The position numbers and the translations under genes are program-made. DNA of 64,000 nucleotides from Parvibacter caecicola. GTDB taxonomy: Bacteria; Actinomycetota; Coriobacteriia; Coriobacteriales; Eggerthellaceae. The number at the start of each line of letters is the position of its first letter. Position 1 is the first letter of the stretch. A model generated the notes under the pieces. That model had not been told where the DNA came from. It saw only the letters and a program-made list of their open reading frames with translations, and did no database searches. Positions 50,786 to 60,178 of the stretch are shown here, piece after piece. The stretch lies in assembly GCF_003725335.1 (NCBI RefSeq), contig NZ_QIBY01000003.1:62001-126000 (forward strand), given 5' to 3'.

Positions 50786-51475
50786 ATGGCCACCTCTCAA
50801 CATTTCGCATCCTCTTTGGCGGAAGCCATATCGGCACCCCGACCGCCGAGGAAATCCTTGCGGGAATCACGGCGCCTCACGGGAACGCGGGGCGCCATCG
50901 TGGCCGCCGCTCGCCAGTTGTTCGAGCGGCAGGGCGTTGCGAGGACCACCGTGGCCGCCATTGCAAAAGCGGCCAATGTGACCCGCGAGCTGGTGTACTA
51001 CCACTTCGGCAGCAAACAAAGGGTGATTTGCGCCGTAGTGGACGACTACGTGGAAGACCTCGTGGAAACCGTCATCGTATGGAACGAGTCGCGCGCGTTC
51101 GGCGACACTGCCGGCTCGCTTCGCAAGTGCATCAGACTGTTTCGCTACGCGCTCTACGATGCCTCCGGCCGGCCGCGCCCCATGATCGCGGTGCTGGAAG
51201 AGCTGGGCATACGCGATGCCTTTGACGTGCGAGCCACCAGGGAAACCGCCGAATGCCTGAGCAGCCACATCGCCGCCGAGTATGCCGCCTTCCACGAAGT
51301 GGAAATCGAGCTGGTGTTCGAGATGTTCTGTCTGGTGATTTTTGGCATGGTGGGCTTGGTGAAGGTGCAACCCGGAATCCCGGACGAGGCGTTGATGAAA
51401 GTGGTGGAGCAAACACTGCGGCTGGACATGGTACCGCTGGAAGCGCCAAGCGAAGCGAGCGCGGCATCTCGCTAA
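50786..51475 (+). CDS. TetR/AcrR-family transcriptional regulator
   Basis: A 229-residue repressor-type protein. After a basic N-terminus of about 40 residues, the TetR HTH reads GTRGAIVAAARQLFERQGVARTTVAAIAKAANVTRELVYYHFGSKQRVICAVVDDYVEDL. The ligand-binding helices follow to the end. Start at 50786 gives the shortest well-placed N-terminus; a possible promoter TTTGTG-N16-TATCCT lies at 50724-50751. Divergent from the DUF5692 gene and 244 bases before the Mo operon at 51720, either of which could be its target. Confidence 0.88.
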   Translation: MATSQHFASSLAEAISAPRPPRKSLRESRRLTGTRGAIVAAARQLFERQGVARTTVAAIAKAANVTRELVYYHFGSKQRVICAVVDDYVEDLVETVIVWNESRAFGDTAGSLRKCIRLFRYALYDASGRPRPMIAVLEELGIRDAFDVRATRETAECLSSHIAAEYAAFHEVEIELVFEMFCLVIFGMVGLVKVQPGIPDEALMKVVEQTLRLDMVPLEAPSEASAASR

Positions 51476-51719
51476 GCTGTGCGGCGCGGGTAACGCCGTT
51501 GCGGCCGCCTCAAAGGGCGGCAAGGCCAATGCTTGCACCCCATCGCGCGCCCTGAAAACCGCTGTTGCATTTTGTTCACTGAAATCCGCTAAAAAAGTTT
51601 TGTTTTCCCAGTTCACGGGCCTATTAGCCAAAAGTTGTTTCCTTGAATCGACCCCTTTTCCTCCCCTAGACTTTTACCTGTTGATGCAATCATTTCCATC
51701 AAAAGGAGAAGGAGGAGAA

Positions 51720-54224
51720 ATGACCGATTCGTTCATCTCCCAGCACCGCTTGAGCCGCCGGGGTTTCCTGAAAACCACCGCCGCTGCGGCGGGGCTTTTG
51801 GGGGCTGCCGGCACCGGCATGTTGCTGGCGGGGGGCCTTCAAGCCACGGCCCACGCTGAGCCCAGCGAGACCATCGCCCGCACCTATCACCAAAGCCACT
51901 GCGGCGGTATGTGCGCCCTGGCTTGCACCGTAAGGGACGGCCGCCTGGTGAAGATTCAGCCCAACGGGGTGGGCAACCCGGACTTCCAAACCATCTGCCT
52001 CAAGGGCATTTCGGAAATCTCGCACATCTACGGCACCGGCCGCGTTCAGGCTCCCTTGAAGCGCACCGGTCAGCGGGGCGCGGGCGAATTCGAGCGCATC
52101 AGCTGGGACCAGGCGCTGGACGAAATAACCGCCCTGATCAAAGACACCCAGAGCGCTCACGGGAAAGACTCCCTGCTGGTGATGGCCACCTCCGAAGCCG
52201 ACTTCGGGTTCCTTGGCCCCATGCTGGGGGCGCAAGACGGCGGCCTTACCGGCATCGACGTGGGAGTGGGCAACGGCCTCGACCCCGCCACTGGCCTGGG
52301 CGGCGGCTTCGCCATGGGAGCGCCGGAGGCCCGCGACTGGCAGCGGTCGAAGCTGGTTCTCACCGTGGGATCCAACTACTGCGAGTCCAGTCTGCCCAAC
52401 GCCTTCACCTTCGCCGATGCGAAAGAGGCCGGCGCCCACATGGTAACCGTAGACCCCCACTACTCCACCACCGCCTGCAAATCCGATGAGTGGATTCCCA
52501 TCGAGCCGGGCACCGATGCCGCGCTGTTCTTGGGAATGGCCTCCCATATTCTGGACAAGGGCCTGGTAGACGAGCAGTTCGTGAAGCTGCACACTAGCCT
52601 GCCCTTCCTGGTGAACGCCACCACCGGCCAGCTTGCCCGTCACCACGGCGATGCCGCCATCGAGGTGGACGAAGCCAACTTCGCCACCAACCCCAACGCC
52701 GGCGCCGGCGAGATTGGCCCGCTGGCCATCGGCGGCAACCAGGCGGAAGGCACCACCGACGGGGCCGCCCCCGCAGTGCCGGAGACCGGCGAGCAGAACC
52801 CCTTCTATGTGATTGACGGCGAAAGCGGCAAGGTGCAGCGCTACGACCTTTGCGACAACCCGCAGCTGGAGGGAAGCATCACCCTGAACGGCACCGAATA
52901 CGTTACCGCCTACAGCCTGCTGCTGGAAACCCAGCGCCCCTACACCACCGAATGGGCCGCCGGCGTCACCGGCATTCCGCAGCAGCGCATCGAGGCCTTG
53001 GCCGAAGAGTACGCCGAGGGGCCCTCTTCGCTGGCGCTGGGCTGGGGCGGCAACGACAAGATGACCAACGCCGACATCTCCGGCCATGCGGCGGCCGTGC
53101 TGGTGGCCCTGACTGGCAACATCGGCAAGCCCGGCGCTGGCGTGGGCGTGTACGTGGGCCCCTCCTATAACGGCTACGGCGTGGCGCTGGGCGGTTGGGC
53201 CATGCCGGAAGATTGGGCCATGATCCCCTCTCCGGTGAGCCTCTACGACATGCCCTTCAAGGAGAACAACGTGCACGGCGCCATCTTCTGCGGCGATTTC
53301 GTGGCCCAGCACGTGGCCGCCATGGACAACCTCACCGCCTGGGTGGACACGCTGGACTTTGTGGTGTCCATCGACCCCTACTTCACCGAAGGGGCCAAAT
53401 GGGCCGACTACGTGCTGCCGGCCACCAGCCGCTTCGAATACGACGAACCCTTCGGCAACGTGAAAGGCGGCTACAGCCAAATCGTCATCCAGGAAAAGGT
53501 GATCGACCCCCTGTTCGAGGCCAAAACCGACCTGTGGATCACCCGCGAGATTGCCAAGCGCCTGGGGCTGGAAGCGGGCCTTCCGCCCACCGCCACCGAC
53601 CGCTGCAACGCCGTGCTGGCCAGCTCGCCCGAGCCGTGGGTGGCCGAACTGACCGTGCAGCAAATTTCCGAAGCCGGCGCCGTATGGCCGGTGCCCGACC
53701 GCGACACCATTCGCGAAGTGGTGCCCGACCTGGTGTTCCCCACCATCTCCACCCGCATGGACGTGTACTACGACAACCTGGTGGACTTCGGCCAAGAACT
53801 GCCCCAGTGGGAGCCCTGCACTGAAATTGCCGACCAGGAGCTGCGGCGCCAATTCCCGCTGCAGCTGTCCAATGTGCGCACCCGTTTCCGCATCCACAAC
53901 CAGTTCTACGATGCCGACTGGCTGCAGCTGCTGTACGAGCCGCTGATCATGGTGAACCCCCAAGACACCGAAAGCCGCGGCCTGGTAACCGGCGACACGG
54001 TGCGCGTGTTCAACAACCGCGGCAGCTTCGAGGTGAAGGTGGCCGCCAACAGCGCCATCCGCCCCGGCACGGCCCGCATCTACGAGGCCGCCACCGCCCT
54101 GTACAACGTGGCGGGCAACCTACAAAGCACCACCAACGACACCCTCATCGAACGGGGCGGGGCCCTGATGTGCGGTCCGGTGATTCCGTTTTCGGACACC
54201 CTGGTGCAAATCGAGAAGGCCTAA
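51720..54224 (+). CDS. Tat-exported molybdopterin oxidoreductase, DmsA-like catalytic subunit
   Basis: An 834-residue bis-MGD enzyme. Tat signal LSRRGFLKTT (residues 11-20) with a hydrophobic stretch to HAEP. Cluster ligands Cys61, 65, 69 and 93 (CGGMCALAC, C-x3-C-x3-C type). MopB motifs: GEFERISWDQALDE, KLVLTVGSNYCESSLPNAF, IPIEPGTDAALFLGMA, DFVVSIDPYFTEGAKWADYVLPATSRFEYDE and RNP-type C-terminal dinucleotide-binding domain (MVNPQDTESRGLVTGDTVRVFNNRG). DMSO-reductase family; substrate is unknown. ATG follows AGGAGGAGAA. First gene of an A-B-anchor operon. Confidence 0.92.
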   Translation: MTDSFISQHRLSRRGFLKTTAAAAGLLGAAGTGMLLAGGLQATAHAEPSETIARTYHQSHCGGMCALACTVRDGRLVKIQPNGVGNPDFQTICLKGISEISHIYGTGRVQAPLKRTGQRGAGEFERISWDQALDEITALIKDTQSAHGKDSLLVMATSEADFGFLGPMLGAQDGGLTGIDVGVGNGLDPATGLGGGFAMGAPEARDWQRSKLVLTVGSNYCESSLPNAFTFADAKEAGAHMVTVDPHYSTTACKSDEWIPIEPGTDAALFLGMASHILDKGLVDEQFVKLHTSLPFLVNATTGQLARHHGDAAIEVDEANFATNPNAGAGEIGPLAIGGNQAEGTTDGAAPAVPETGEQNPFYVIDGESGKVQRYDLCDNPQLEGSITLNGTEYVTAYSLLLETQRPYTTEWAAGVTGIPQQRIEALAEEYAEGPSSLALGWGGNDKMTNADISGHAAAVLVALTGNIGKPGAGVGVYVGPSYNGYGVALGGWAMPEDWAMIPSPVSLYDMPFKENNVHGAIFCGDFVAQHVAAMDNLTAWVDTLDFVVSIDPYFTEGAKWADYVLPATSRFEYDEPFGNVKGGYSQIVIQEKVIDPLFEAKTDLWITREIAKRLGLEAGLPPTATDRCNAVLASSPEPWVAELTVQQISEAGAVWPVPDRDTIREVVPDLVFPTISTRMDVYYDNLVDFGQELPQWEPCTEIADQELRRQFPLQLSNVRTRFRIHNQFYDADWLQLLYEPLIMVNPQDTESRGLVTGDTVRVFNNRGSFEVKVAANSAIRPGTARIYEAATALYNVAGNLQSTTNDTLIERGGALMCGPVIPFSDTLVQIEKA

Positions 54225-54237
54225 GGAGGAACAAGGA

Positions 54238-54855
54238 ATGACCCGATTGTCCATTGCCATAAACCTGGACCGTTGCGTGGGGTGCCACACCTGCACCATG
54301 GCGTGCAAGATGCAGAACAACGTGCCCGAGGGGCTTCTGTGGAACCGCGTGCTCACCAGCAACTGCGACGTGGTGGACGGCGCCGAGGGCAGCTATCCCA
54401 ACGTGAGCCGCGTGTACACGCCGGTGGCCTGCCAGCACTGCCAGAACGCCGCCTGCCAGCGGGTGTGCCCCACCGGCGCCACCTACAAAGACGAGCTGGG
54501 CCGCGTGGAAATCGACTACGACAAGTGCATCGGTTGCCGCATGTGCATGGCCGCCTGCCCCTACAACGCCCGCGTGTTCAACTGGCAGACGCCGGTGCGC
54601 ACCACCGGGGCCAATTACGGCGGCGCCGACGTGCCGGTGCGCCCCAAGGGCGTGGCAGAGAAGTGCACCCTGTGCAAAGAGCGCACCGATGCCGGCGAGG
54701 CCCCCATGTGCGTGGTGTGCTGCCCCGCCCATGCCCGCATCTTCGGCGACCTGGACGACCCCGAAAGCGAAATCTCCCGTCTGGTGCTTGAGCGCCACGC
54801 GTACCAACTGCTGGAAACCATGGGCACCGAACCTTCGGTCCGCTATTTCGATTAG
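54238..54855 (+). CDS. DmsB-like 4Fe-4S ferredoxin subunit
   Basis: A 205-residue electron-transfer subunit with four cluster groups: CVGCHTCTMACKMQNN, CQHCQNAACQRVCPTGA, CIGCRMCMAACPYNAR and CTLCKERTDAGEAPMCVVCC. Links the membrane quinol-oxidising anchor to the exported catalytic subunit. It starts 13 bases after dmsA-like stop (AAGGAGGAACAAGG ribosome site) and ends eight bases before the anchor gene, giving a standard operon. It differs from the ferredoxin subunits of the Dadh-like modules (fewer residues between groups 1 and 2). Confidence 0.95.
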   Translation: MTRLSIAINLDRCVGCHTCTMACKMQNNVPEGLLWNRVLTSNCDVVDGAEGSYPNVSRVYTPVACQHCQNAACQRVCPTGATYKDELGRVEIDYDKCIGCRMCMAACPYNARVFNWQTPVRTTGANYGGADVPVRPKGVAEKCTLCKERTDAGEAPMCVVCCPAHARIFGDLDDPESEISRLVLERHAYQLLETMGTEPSVRYFD

Positions 54856-54863
54856 GAGAAGCC

Positions 54864-56042
54864 ATGCAACTCATCAAGCGATACAAGGCCATCTCGGCGC
54901 TGCTGGCGGCGCTGGTAGTTGTGGGGGTGGGCTGCTGGGTGTACCAGCTCATGGTGGGCCTCACCGCCACGGGCATGAACAACGGCACCTCATGGGGCCT
55001 CTATATCACCAACTTCATGTTCTTCGTGGGACTGTCCGCCGGCGGCCTGATCGTTGCCTCCTCGGCCAGCGTGTTCCACATCGCCAAATTCAAGCAAGTG
55101 GCGCTGCCGGCCATCATCCTTTCCACCGTGTGCATTTGCGCGGCCGGCATGTTCGTACTCATCGACCTGGGCGGCGTGCAGAGGGTATGGCGCCTTGCAA
55201 CCGGCCCCAACCCCACCTCTCCCCTGCTGTGGGACGTGTGCGTTATCACCTGCTACCTGGTTATCAACATCTGCTACCTGGTGTTCATGGCCAAAAACAA
55301 CCAGCGTGCCATCTCCATCACCTCCCGTTTCGCGCTGCCCTGCGCCATCCTGGTGCATAGCGTAACCGCCTGGATCTTCGGTCTGGAAATTGCGAAGGAA
55401 GGCTGGCATTCCGCCATCTTGGCCCCCATCTTCGTGGCCTCCGCCATGGACTCTGGCCTGGCCCTTCTGCTGCTGGTGCTCTCCGCCCTGAAGAAGGCCC
55501 GCATCTTCGACACCTCCCGCGACCTCATGGCGTCGCTGGCGGGCCTGCTGGCCACCTGCATCGCGGTTGACGCCTTCTTCATTTTCTGCGAACTGCTCAC
55601 CATGGCCTACAACGGCACCCACGGGGCAACCGTGATTTTGAACGAGCTATTCTTCGGCGCCACCGCCCCGTTCTTCTGGTTCGAGGTGATCGGCGGTTTG
55701 CTGGTGCCCTTCTGCATCTTGGTGTTCGCGAAGAACCGCCAGAAGCCGGCGGTGGTGAACGTGGCCTGCGCGCTGGTGGTGGCCGGCGTGTTCTGCAAGC
55801 GGGTGTGGCTGCTGTTCACCGCGTTCATCACCCCCAACGTGATGGGGGCGCCGGGGTTGATCAGCGGCTCCAGCGAGGCCATTCGGGAAACCGGCACCGC
55901 CTCCTTCGCCGTGCTCAGCTCTTATGCCCCCACCCCCATCGAGGTGCTGGTGGTAGTGGGCGTCATCGCTTTGGTGGCCCTGGGCTTCCTGGTGCTGGCC
56001 GGCTTCCTCATCAAGCCGGAAAAGGCCCGCAACGACCAATAG
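54864..56042 (+). CDS. NrfD/PsrC-family membrane anchor (quinol-oxidising subunit)
   Basis: A 392-residue protein with about ten helices. It has the NrfD-type N-terminus (YQLMVGLTATGMNNGTSWGLYITNFMFFVGLSAGGLIVASSASVFHIAKF), a conserved PTSPLLWDV region and GATAPFFWFEVIGGLLVPFCIL in the second half. It should oxidise menaquinol at the outer face and hand electrons to the ferredoxin subunit. ATG at 54864 follows AGGAGAAGCC. It completes the A-B-anchor complex; the two Dadh-like modules and the Mo enzyme at 57096 have no such gene, so this is the only anchored Mo system in the window. Confidence 0.93.
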   Translation: MQLIKRYKAISALLAALVVVGVGCWVYQLMVGLTATGMNNGTSWGLYITNFMFFVGLSAGGLIVASSASVFHIAKFKQVALPAIILSTVCICAAGMFVLIDLGGVQRVWRLATGPNPTSPLLWDVCVITCYLVINICYLVFMAKNNQRAISITSRFALPCAILVHSVTAWIFGLEIAKEGWHSAILAPIFVASAMDSGLALLLLVLSALKKARIFDTSRDLMASLAGLLATCIAVDAFFIFCELLTMAYNGTHGATVILNELFFGATAPFFWFEVIGGLLVPFCILVFAKNRQKPAVVNVACALVVAGVFCKRVWLLFTAFITPNVMGAPGLISGSSEAIRETGTASFAVLSSYAPTPIEVLVVVGVIALVALGFLVLAGFLIKPEKARNDQ

Positions 56043-56209
56043 CCCCTCAGACGGAACACCGAGGGGGAGGCGCTCGGGCTTCTCGCCCGCGCCCATCCCC
56101 CCTCCATCGGCTATAATGGACACCCTTGAATCTCGGCCCGCCCGCCAGCGGGCCCTTTGCCGGGGCGCGCCCTTGCGGCGACGCCCCGCCCCCATGCAAG
56201 GAGCCGCCG

Positions 56210-57094
56210 ATGGATGCCCGGAAGGCGCACCTGGTAACTTTGTGGTGCGCCGTTATCTCTAAGTTCGAGAAGGGGCTGGCCCGCTGCCTGGCGCCGCGCC
56301 TCACCGTGGTCCAGTACCGCGTGCTCGCCCATTTGGCCATGCCGGAGACCTGCGACGCCACCCCGGCTCGCCTGGCCTTTGCGGCATCCATGCGCCCCGA
56401 CGACGTGAAGGGCGCGCTGGAGGCGCTTGCGGCATCCGGCCTGGTGCAGCCAAGGCCGGGCGGCGTCCCGCTCATCACAGCCCAGGGAAAAGACGCGCTC
56501 ATCCGGGCGTCGGTGGCGGTGCAAACCTGGGGGCGCCGATGCCTGGAACCCCTCAGCCCCCATGAGCAGGATTACCTGTCCCAAATCGTCGGCGACGCGC
56601 TTGTGGTTCCGGGCAGCTATTTCGCCCTCCGCAGCGGTCCCCGCCCCGCCGACTGGGGCCCCATTCCCAAAATCACCACCCTGTGCGCCATCCACCAGGC
56701 CATGTGCCAGGTGGTGAAAAAGGACTGCGGCCTTTCGCTCACCGACTTCCGCTTCCTGTTAGAGCTGTTCCCGAAAAAACACCGGGGGCAAAAGCAGCTG
56801 AGGGCCCGCGATGTTACCGCCTGCCTGCGGGTGGGGCGCTCTTATGTCACCACCGCGTCGCTGCGGCTGGAGGAAGCCGGCCTCATCCAGCGCATCCCCG
56901 ATCCCTCCGACGCGCGGGGCATCCTGTTTTGCCTCACTGCGGCCGGCGCCGATACCGTGCGCTCCGCCGGAGACGATATCTTCGTGCTGCTGTCATCGCT
57001 GTTCGGCGACCGTTTGGAGCAGCGGCAGTTCTTGATGCTCACCAAGCACTGGTTGCAGGCGGAAGATGCCGCCCTCGCAGGGGCGGAGGGCTAG
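56210..57094 (+). CDS. Tandem (two winged-helix) MarR-like regulator
   Basis: A 294-residue protein with two MarR-like winged-helix units. Unit 1, about 1-135: LVTLWCAVISKFEKGLARCLAPRLTVVQYRVLAHLA, then DATPARLAFAASMRPDDVKGALEALAASGLVQPR. Unit 2, about 165-290: LSLTDFRFLLELFPKKHRGQKQLRARDVTACLRVGRSYVTTASLRLEEAGLIQRIPDP. A single chain would form a MarR-like pseudo-dimer. Start at 56210 follows GCAAGGAG. Its stop precedes the Mo enzyme start by one base, so it is co-transcribed with the enzyme it probably controls. Confidence 0.8.
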   Translation: MDARKAHLVTLWCAVISKFEKGLARCLAPRLTVVQYRVLAHLAMPETCDATPARLAFAASMRPDDVKGALEALAASGLVQPRPGGVPLITAQGKDALIRASVAVQTWGRRCLEPLSPHEQDYLSQIVGDALVVPGSYFALRSGPRPADWGPIPKITTLCAIHQAMCQVVKKDCGLSLTDFRFLLELFPKKHRGQKQLRARDVTACLRVGRSYVTTASLRLEEAGLIQRIPDPSDARGILFCLTAAGADTVRSAGDDIFVLLSSLFGDRLEQRQFLMLTKHWLQAEDAALAGAEG

Positions 57095-57095
57095 C

Positions 57096-59453
57096 ATGGC
57101 GGCCCCTTCTCGCCAGACGGTGCTTCAATCTTGTGGCTTCAACTGCGGCAGCCGCTGTCAACTGCGGCTGCAGGTGGAAGACGGCCGGGTGGCCTGGGTG
57201 GAAACCGACAACGCCCCCGATTCCGAAAACCTGCCCGCCCTGCGCGCCTGCCTCTGCGGTCGGGCTTGGGGCCATTGGGTGCACAGCCCCCAACGGCTGA
57301 ACTACCCGCTCAAACGCACCGGGCCGCGCGGCTCCGGCCAGTTCCAGCGCATTTCCTGGGATGAAGCCCTCGATGAGACGGCTGCGCAGCTGAAGCGCAT
57401 TGCCGAAACTTACGGGCCCGAAGCTATCTTCTTTCCCTTCGGCACCGGCGCCAGCGCCATGGGGGAATCGCCCATCGAGCGCGCAGTCAACTGCTACTGC
57501 GGGCACCTGCGCTTTCATTCCGATTACAGCAGCGCCCAGCTGCAGGCCGGAGCTATGGCGCTGTTCGGCGACGACGGCTACCTGAGCGGTTCTCCTTTGG
57601 AACAGCTCGAACACTCCGATTTGCTGGTGCTGTTCGGGTCTTCTCCCTCCACAACTCGTCAAGGAGGGGCCGCGAGCGGCCCTTTCCTCAGCCAACTGAG
57701 GCGACGCGCCGCCGAAGACGGACGCCCCTTGCCCGTTGTTTCCATCGACCCGCGCCACACCGCCGAAGTGCGTAGCCCCGAGGATTTGTGGATACCCATC
57801 CGCCCCGGCACCGACGCCGCCTTTGTGGCCGGCGTCATCTACCAGCTGATGGAGGACGGCAACGCCGACGAAGTGTTTTTGCGCGAGGGCTGCGTAGGGT
57901 TTTTCGAGGACACCCTCCCCGAAGGGGCGCCCAGCGGCAGCAGCTATTACGCCTACCTGCAGGGGCTTGGCCCCGATGGCGTGGCGAAAACGCCGGAGTG
58001 GGCGGCGTCGGTAACCGGCTGCCCCGCCCCCGTCGTTCGCCGCCTCGCCCAGCGCCTGACCCAAGCCAAGAGCGCCTTCATAACCCAAGGATGGGGGCCG
58101 CAGCGCAGCGAGTACGGTGAGCAAACCGCCCGCTCCATCTGCCTGTTGGCCCTGGCCAGCGGCCACTTTGGCAAGCCGGGCACCAACAGTGGCGTGCGCG
58201 AACCGATGCGGCCCAACAACACCCAGCTTCCCGGCGCCGGCGAAAACCCCGTGCGCGCCTCCCTTCCGGCGTTCATGTGGACCGAGGCGCTGACGCGCGG
58301 CACCGGTTTCACCGCAGCACACGGGCTGCAGGGCGCCCCGCAGCTGATGGCGCCCCTGAAAATGATCGTCCTTTACGGCAGCAACTGCCTCACCAATCAG
58401 CACGCCGCCATCAACGCCACCCACGATCTGCTATTCAACGAGGCGCTGTGCGAGTTCATAGTGGCGTGCGATGTGGTGCTGACCGATTCCGCCCGTTACG
58501 CCGACATCATCTTGCCCGAGCTTGCTCTGGGGGAACAGGAGAACATTGTGACCGCCGGCTACAGCGACCGGCTGGCGATGGTGCGGCAAGGGCATGCGTG
58601 GAACCATCACACCGCAGAGCGGATGTCCAGTTGGGAAATAGGCTTGGGACTGGCGCAACGACTGGGGGTTGAAAGCCGTTTCACCAGCGGTTTGGAAGGA
58701 AGCGGTCCGCTGGAGCATCACCGGAAGGAGGCCTTCGCCCTGCTTGCCGAAACCTCGGCTGGCGAAGAAGGGCAATCCGGGCCCTGCGGTTCGGACGCAA
58801 ATGACCAGGCCGAAACGCGGGCGCCCCGCAAATCCCTCCCCTGCGCCTACGAGGCCTTCCGCCGCAATCCGGCGGCCTGCCCGCTGCCCACCCCTTCGGG
58901 GAAGGTGGAGGTGTATTCCGCGGCGCTGACTCGCCTGGCCAAAACCGCAGACCTCCCGCAGGGCCAGGCCATTTGCCCCATCCCCGCCTACGTTCCCGCC
59001 GCCGAGGGCCCCGAAGCGGCAAGGGCCGGCCAGTTTCCCCTGCAGTTCATCACCTATCACGGCCACCAGAGCATTCACTCAAATCTGGCCCATCTGGAAA
59101 TCATGGACTCCGTGATGCCCCGCGCCCTGCAAGTGAACCCCGTCGACGGCGCCGCCTTCAATGTGGCCGACGGGCAGGCCGTGGTGGTTGAGAGCGAACG
59201 TGGCGCACTGGTGACCCACGTGCACCTAACGCCCCGTATCATGCCGGGCGTGGTGGCCCTGCCCAACGGGGCGTGGCACGATGCGGACATGGAAGGCTCG
59301 CGGCTGGACTGGGGCGGCTGCCCCAACACCCTCACGTCGCTTCGCCCCAGCCCCATAGCCAGGGGCAACGGCCAAAACAGCTGTCTCGTGCGGCTGCGCC
59401 CCCTCACCCCCGCCGAGCAAACAGAAGGGAGGGCGCGCGGCTATGACTGTTAA
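57096..59453 (+). CDS. Molybdopterin oxidoreductase without Tat signal (DmsA-like)
   Basis: A 785-residue bis-MGD enzyme of the DMSO reductase family with no N-terminal signal: it starts MAAPSRQTVLQSCGFNCGSRC directly at the cluster (Cys13, 17, 21 and probably 54). Standard motifs are present: GSGQFQRISWDEALDE, IPIRPGTDAAFVAGVIYQLM, GNSGVREPMRPNNTQ-like, VACDVVLTDSARYADIILPELALGEQEN and the C-terminal domain from about 640 (PLQFITYHGHQSIHSN). It probably works in the cytoplasm; Tat export by hitch-hiking on a partner is possible but its partner lacks a signal too. The ferredoxin subunit overlaps its end by 11 bases. Confidence 0.88.
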   Translation: MAAPSRQTVLQSCGFNCGSRCQLRLQVEDGRVAWVETDNAPDSENLPALRACLCGRAWGHWVHSPQRLNYPLKRTGPRGSGQFQRISWDEALDETAAQLKRIAETYGPEAIFFPFGTGASAMGESPIERAVNCYCGHLRFHSDYSSAQLQAGAMALFGDDGYLSGSPLEQLEHSDLLVLFGSSPSTTRQGGAASGPFLSQLRRRAAEDGRPLPVVSIDPRHTAEVRSPEDLWIPIRPGTDAAFVAGVIYQLMEDGNADEVFLREGCVGFFEDTLPEGAPSGSSYYAYLQGLGPDGVAKTPEWAASVTGCPAPVVRRLAQRLTQAKSAFITQGWGPQRSEYGEQTARSICLLALASGHFGKPGTNSGVREPMRPNNTQLPGAGENPVRASLPAFMWTEALTRGTGFTAAHGLQGAPQLMAPLKMIVLYGSNCLTNQHAAINATHDLLFNEALCEFIVACDVVLTDSARYADIILPELALGEQENIVTAGYSDRLAMVRQGHAWNHHTAERMSSWEIGLGLAQRLGVESRFTSGLEGSGPLEHHRKEAFALLAETSAGEEGQSGPCGSDANDQAETRAPRKSLPCAYEAFRRNPAACPLPTPSGKVEVYSAALTRLAKTADLPQGQAICPIPAYVPAAEGPEAARAGQFPLQFITYHGHQSIHSNLAHLEIMDSVMPRALQVNPVDGAAFNVADGQAVVVESERGALVTHVHLTPRIMPGVVALPNGAWHDADMEGSRLDWGGCPNTLTSLRPSPIARGNGQNSCLVRLRPLTPAEQTEGRARGYDC

Positions 59454-60111
59454 ACCCCAGCCGACTGCCTCCGCCAAAGAAGGCAGCTCCAAGCGGCGCC
59501 AGTTCGGCTTTTCCTTCGACCAGAACCTCTGCACTGGGTGCCGCACCTGCGAAATGGCCTGCAAGGACTACCATCATCTGGGGGCCGGCGTGGCCTACCG
59601 CACCATCCACGAGTTCGCTGGCGGCAACTGGCAGCAAAACAGCGATGGCAGCTGGCAGCAAGACGTGTTCGCATTTTACGTGTCCATGTCCTGCAACCAT
59701 TGTTCTAATCCTGCTTGCCTGCGGTTTTGCCCCTCCGACTCCATCGCCAAAGGCGAAGACGGTTTCGTGGTGGTGAACAGCGACACCTGCGTGGGGTGCC
59801 AATCGTGCATGATGGCCTGCCCTTACCACGCCCCCCGCTTCGACGAGGCCATTGGGAAAACGGTTAAGTGCGACGGCTGCCAAGCCCGCATCGACCAAGG
59901 GCTGGGGCCCGTGTGCGTGGAGGCGTGCCCGCAGCGGGCACTGGGGTTCGACGTGTACGCCCGGCTGTCCGACAGCCCTGCAGTTACCGAGCAGGTGGGC
60001 ATGATGCCAGACCCCGAAATCACGCAGCCGAACTACGCCATCAGCCCATCCGAATTCGCCTGCGGCCCCCTCTCCGAAGGCGTCCGCCTCCTCAACTGCC
60101 GCGAAGTGTAA
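59443..60111 (+). CDS. DmsB-like 4Fe-4S ferredoxin subunit of the Tat-less Mo enzyme
   Basis: A 222-residue protein with a basic N-terminus and four cluster groups: CTGCRTCEMACKDYHH, CNHCSNPACLRFCPS, CVGCQSCMMACPYHAP and CDGCQARIDQGLGPVCVEACPQRAL. Motif set and the C-terminal PEITQPNYAI are those of classical DmsB. ATG at 59443 overlaps the preceding stop by 11 bases, so translation is coupled. No membrane anchor follows; the operon ends at a hairpin at 60148. Electron donor or acceptor is therefore unclear: it could be a soluble ferredoxin/flavin partner or a borrowed anchor. Confidence 0.93.
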   Translation: MTVKPQPTASAKEGSSKRRQFGFSFDQNLCTGCRTCEMACKDYHHLGAGVAYRTIHEFAGGNWQQNSDGSWQQDVFAFYVSMSCNHCSNPACLRFCPSDSIAKGEDGFVVVNSDTCVGCQSCMMACPYHAPRFDEAIGKTVKCDGCQARIDQGLGPVCVEACPQRALGFDVYARLSDSPAVTEQVGMMPDPEITQPNYAISPSEFACGPLSEGVRLLNCREV

Positions 60112-60147
60112 TAACCCGACGCCCTGCCTTTTCCAGGGCCCAACTAT

Positions 60148-60178
60148 GCAGAAACGCACTGTCCCAGTGCGTTTCTGC
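60148..60178. terminator. Perfect 14-bp hairpin between convergent genes
   Basis: GCAGAAACGCACTG (60148-60161) is the exact inverse of CAGTGCGTTTCTGC (60165-60178) with a TCC loop. It lies 37 bases after the ferredoxin-subunit stop and abuts the toxin stop. There is no T-run, so termination is plausible but not certain. Confidence 0.65.

Noticed and set aside
51699-53963. 754-codon open frame opposite the DmsA-like gene
   Set aside because: Antisense composition artefact; the plus strand has a Tat signal, cluster cysteines and MopB motifs.
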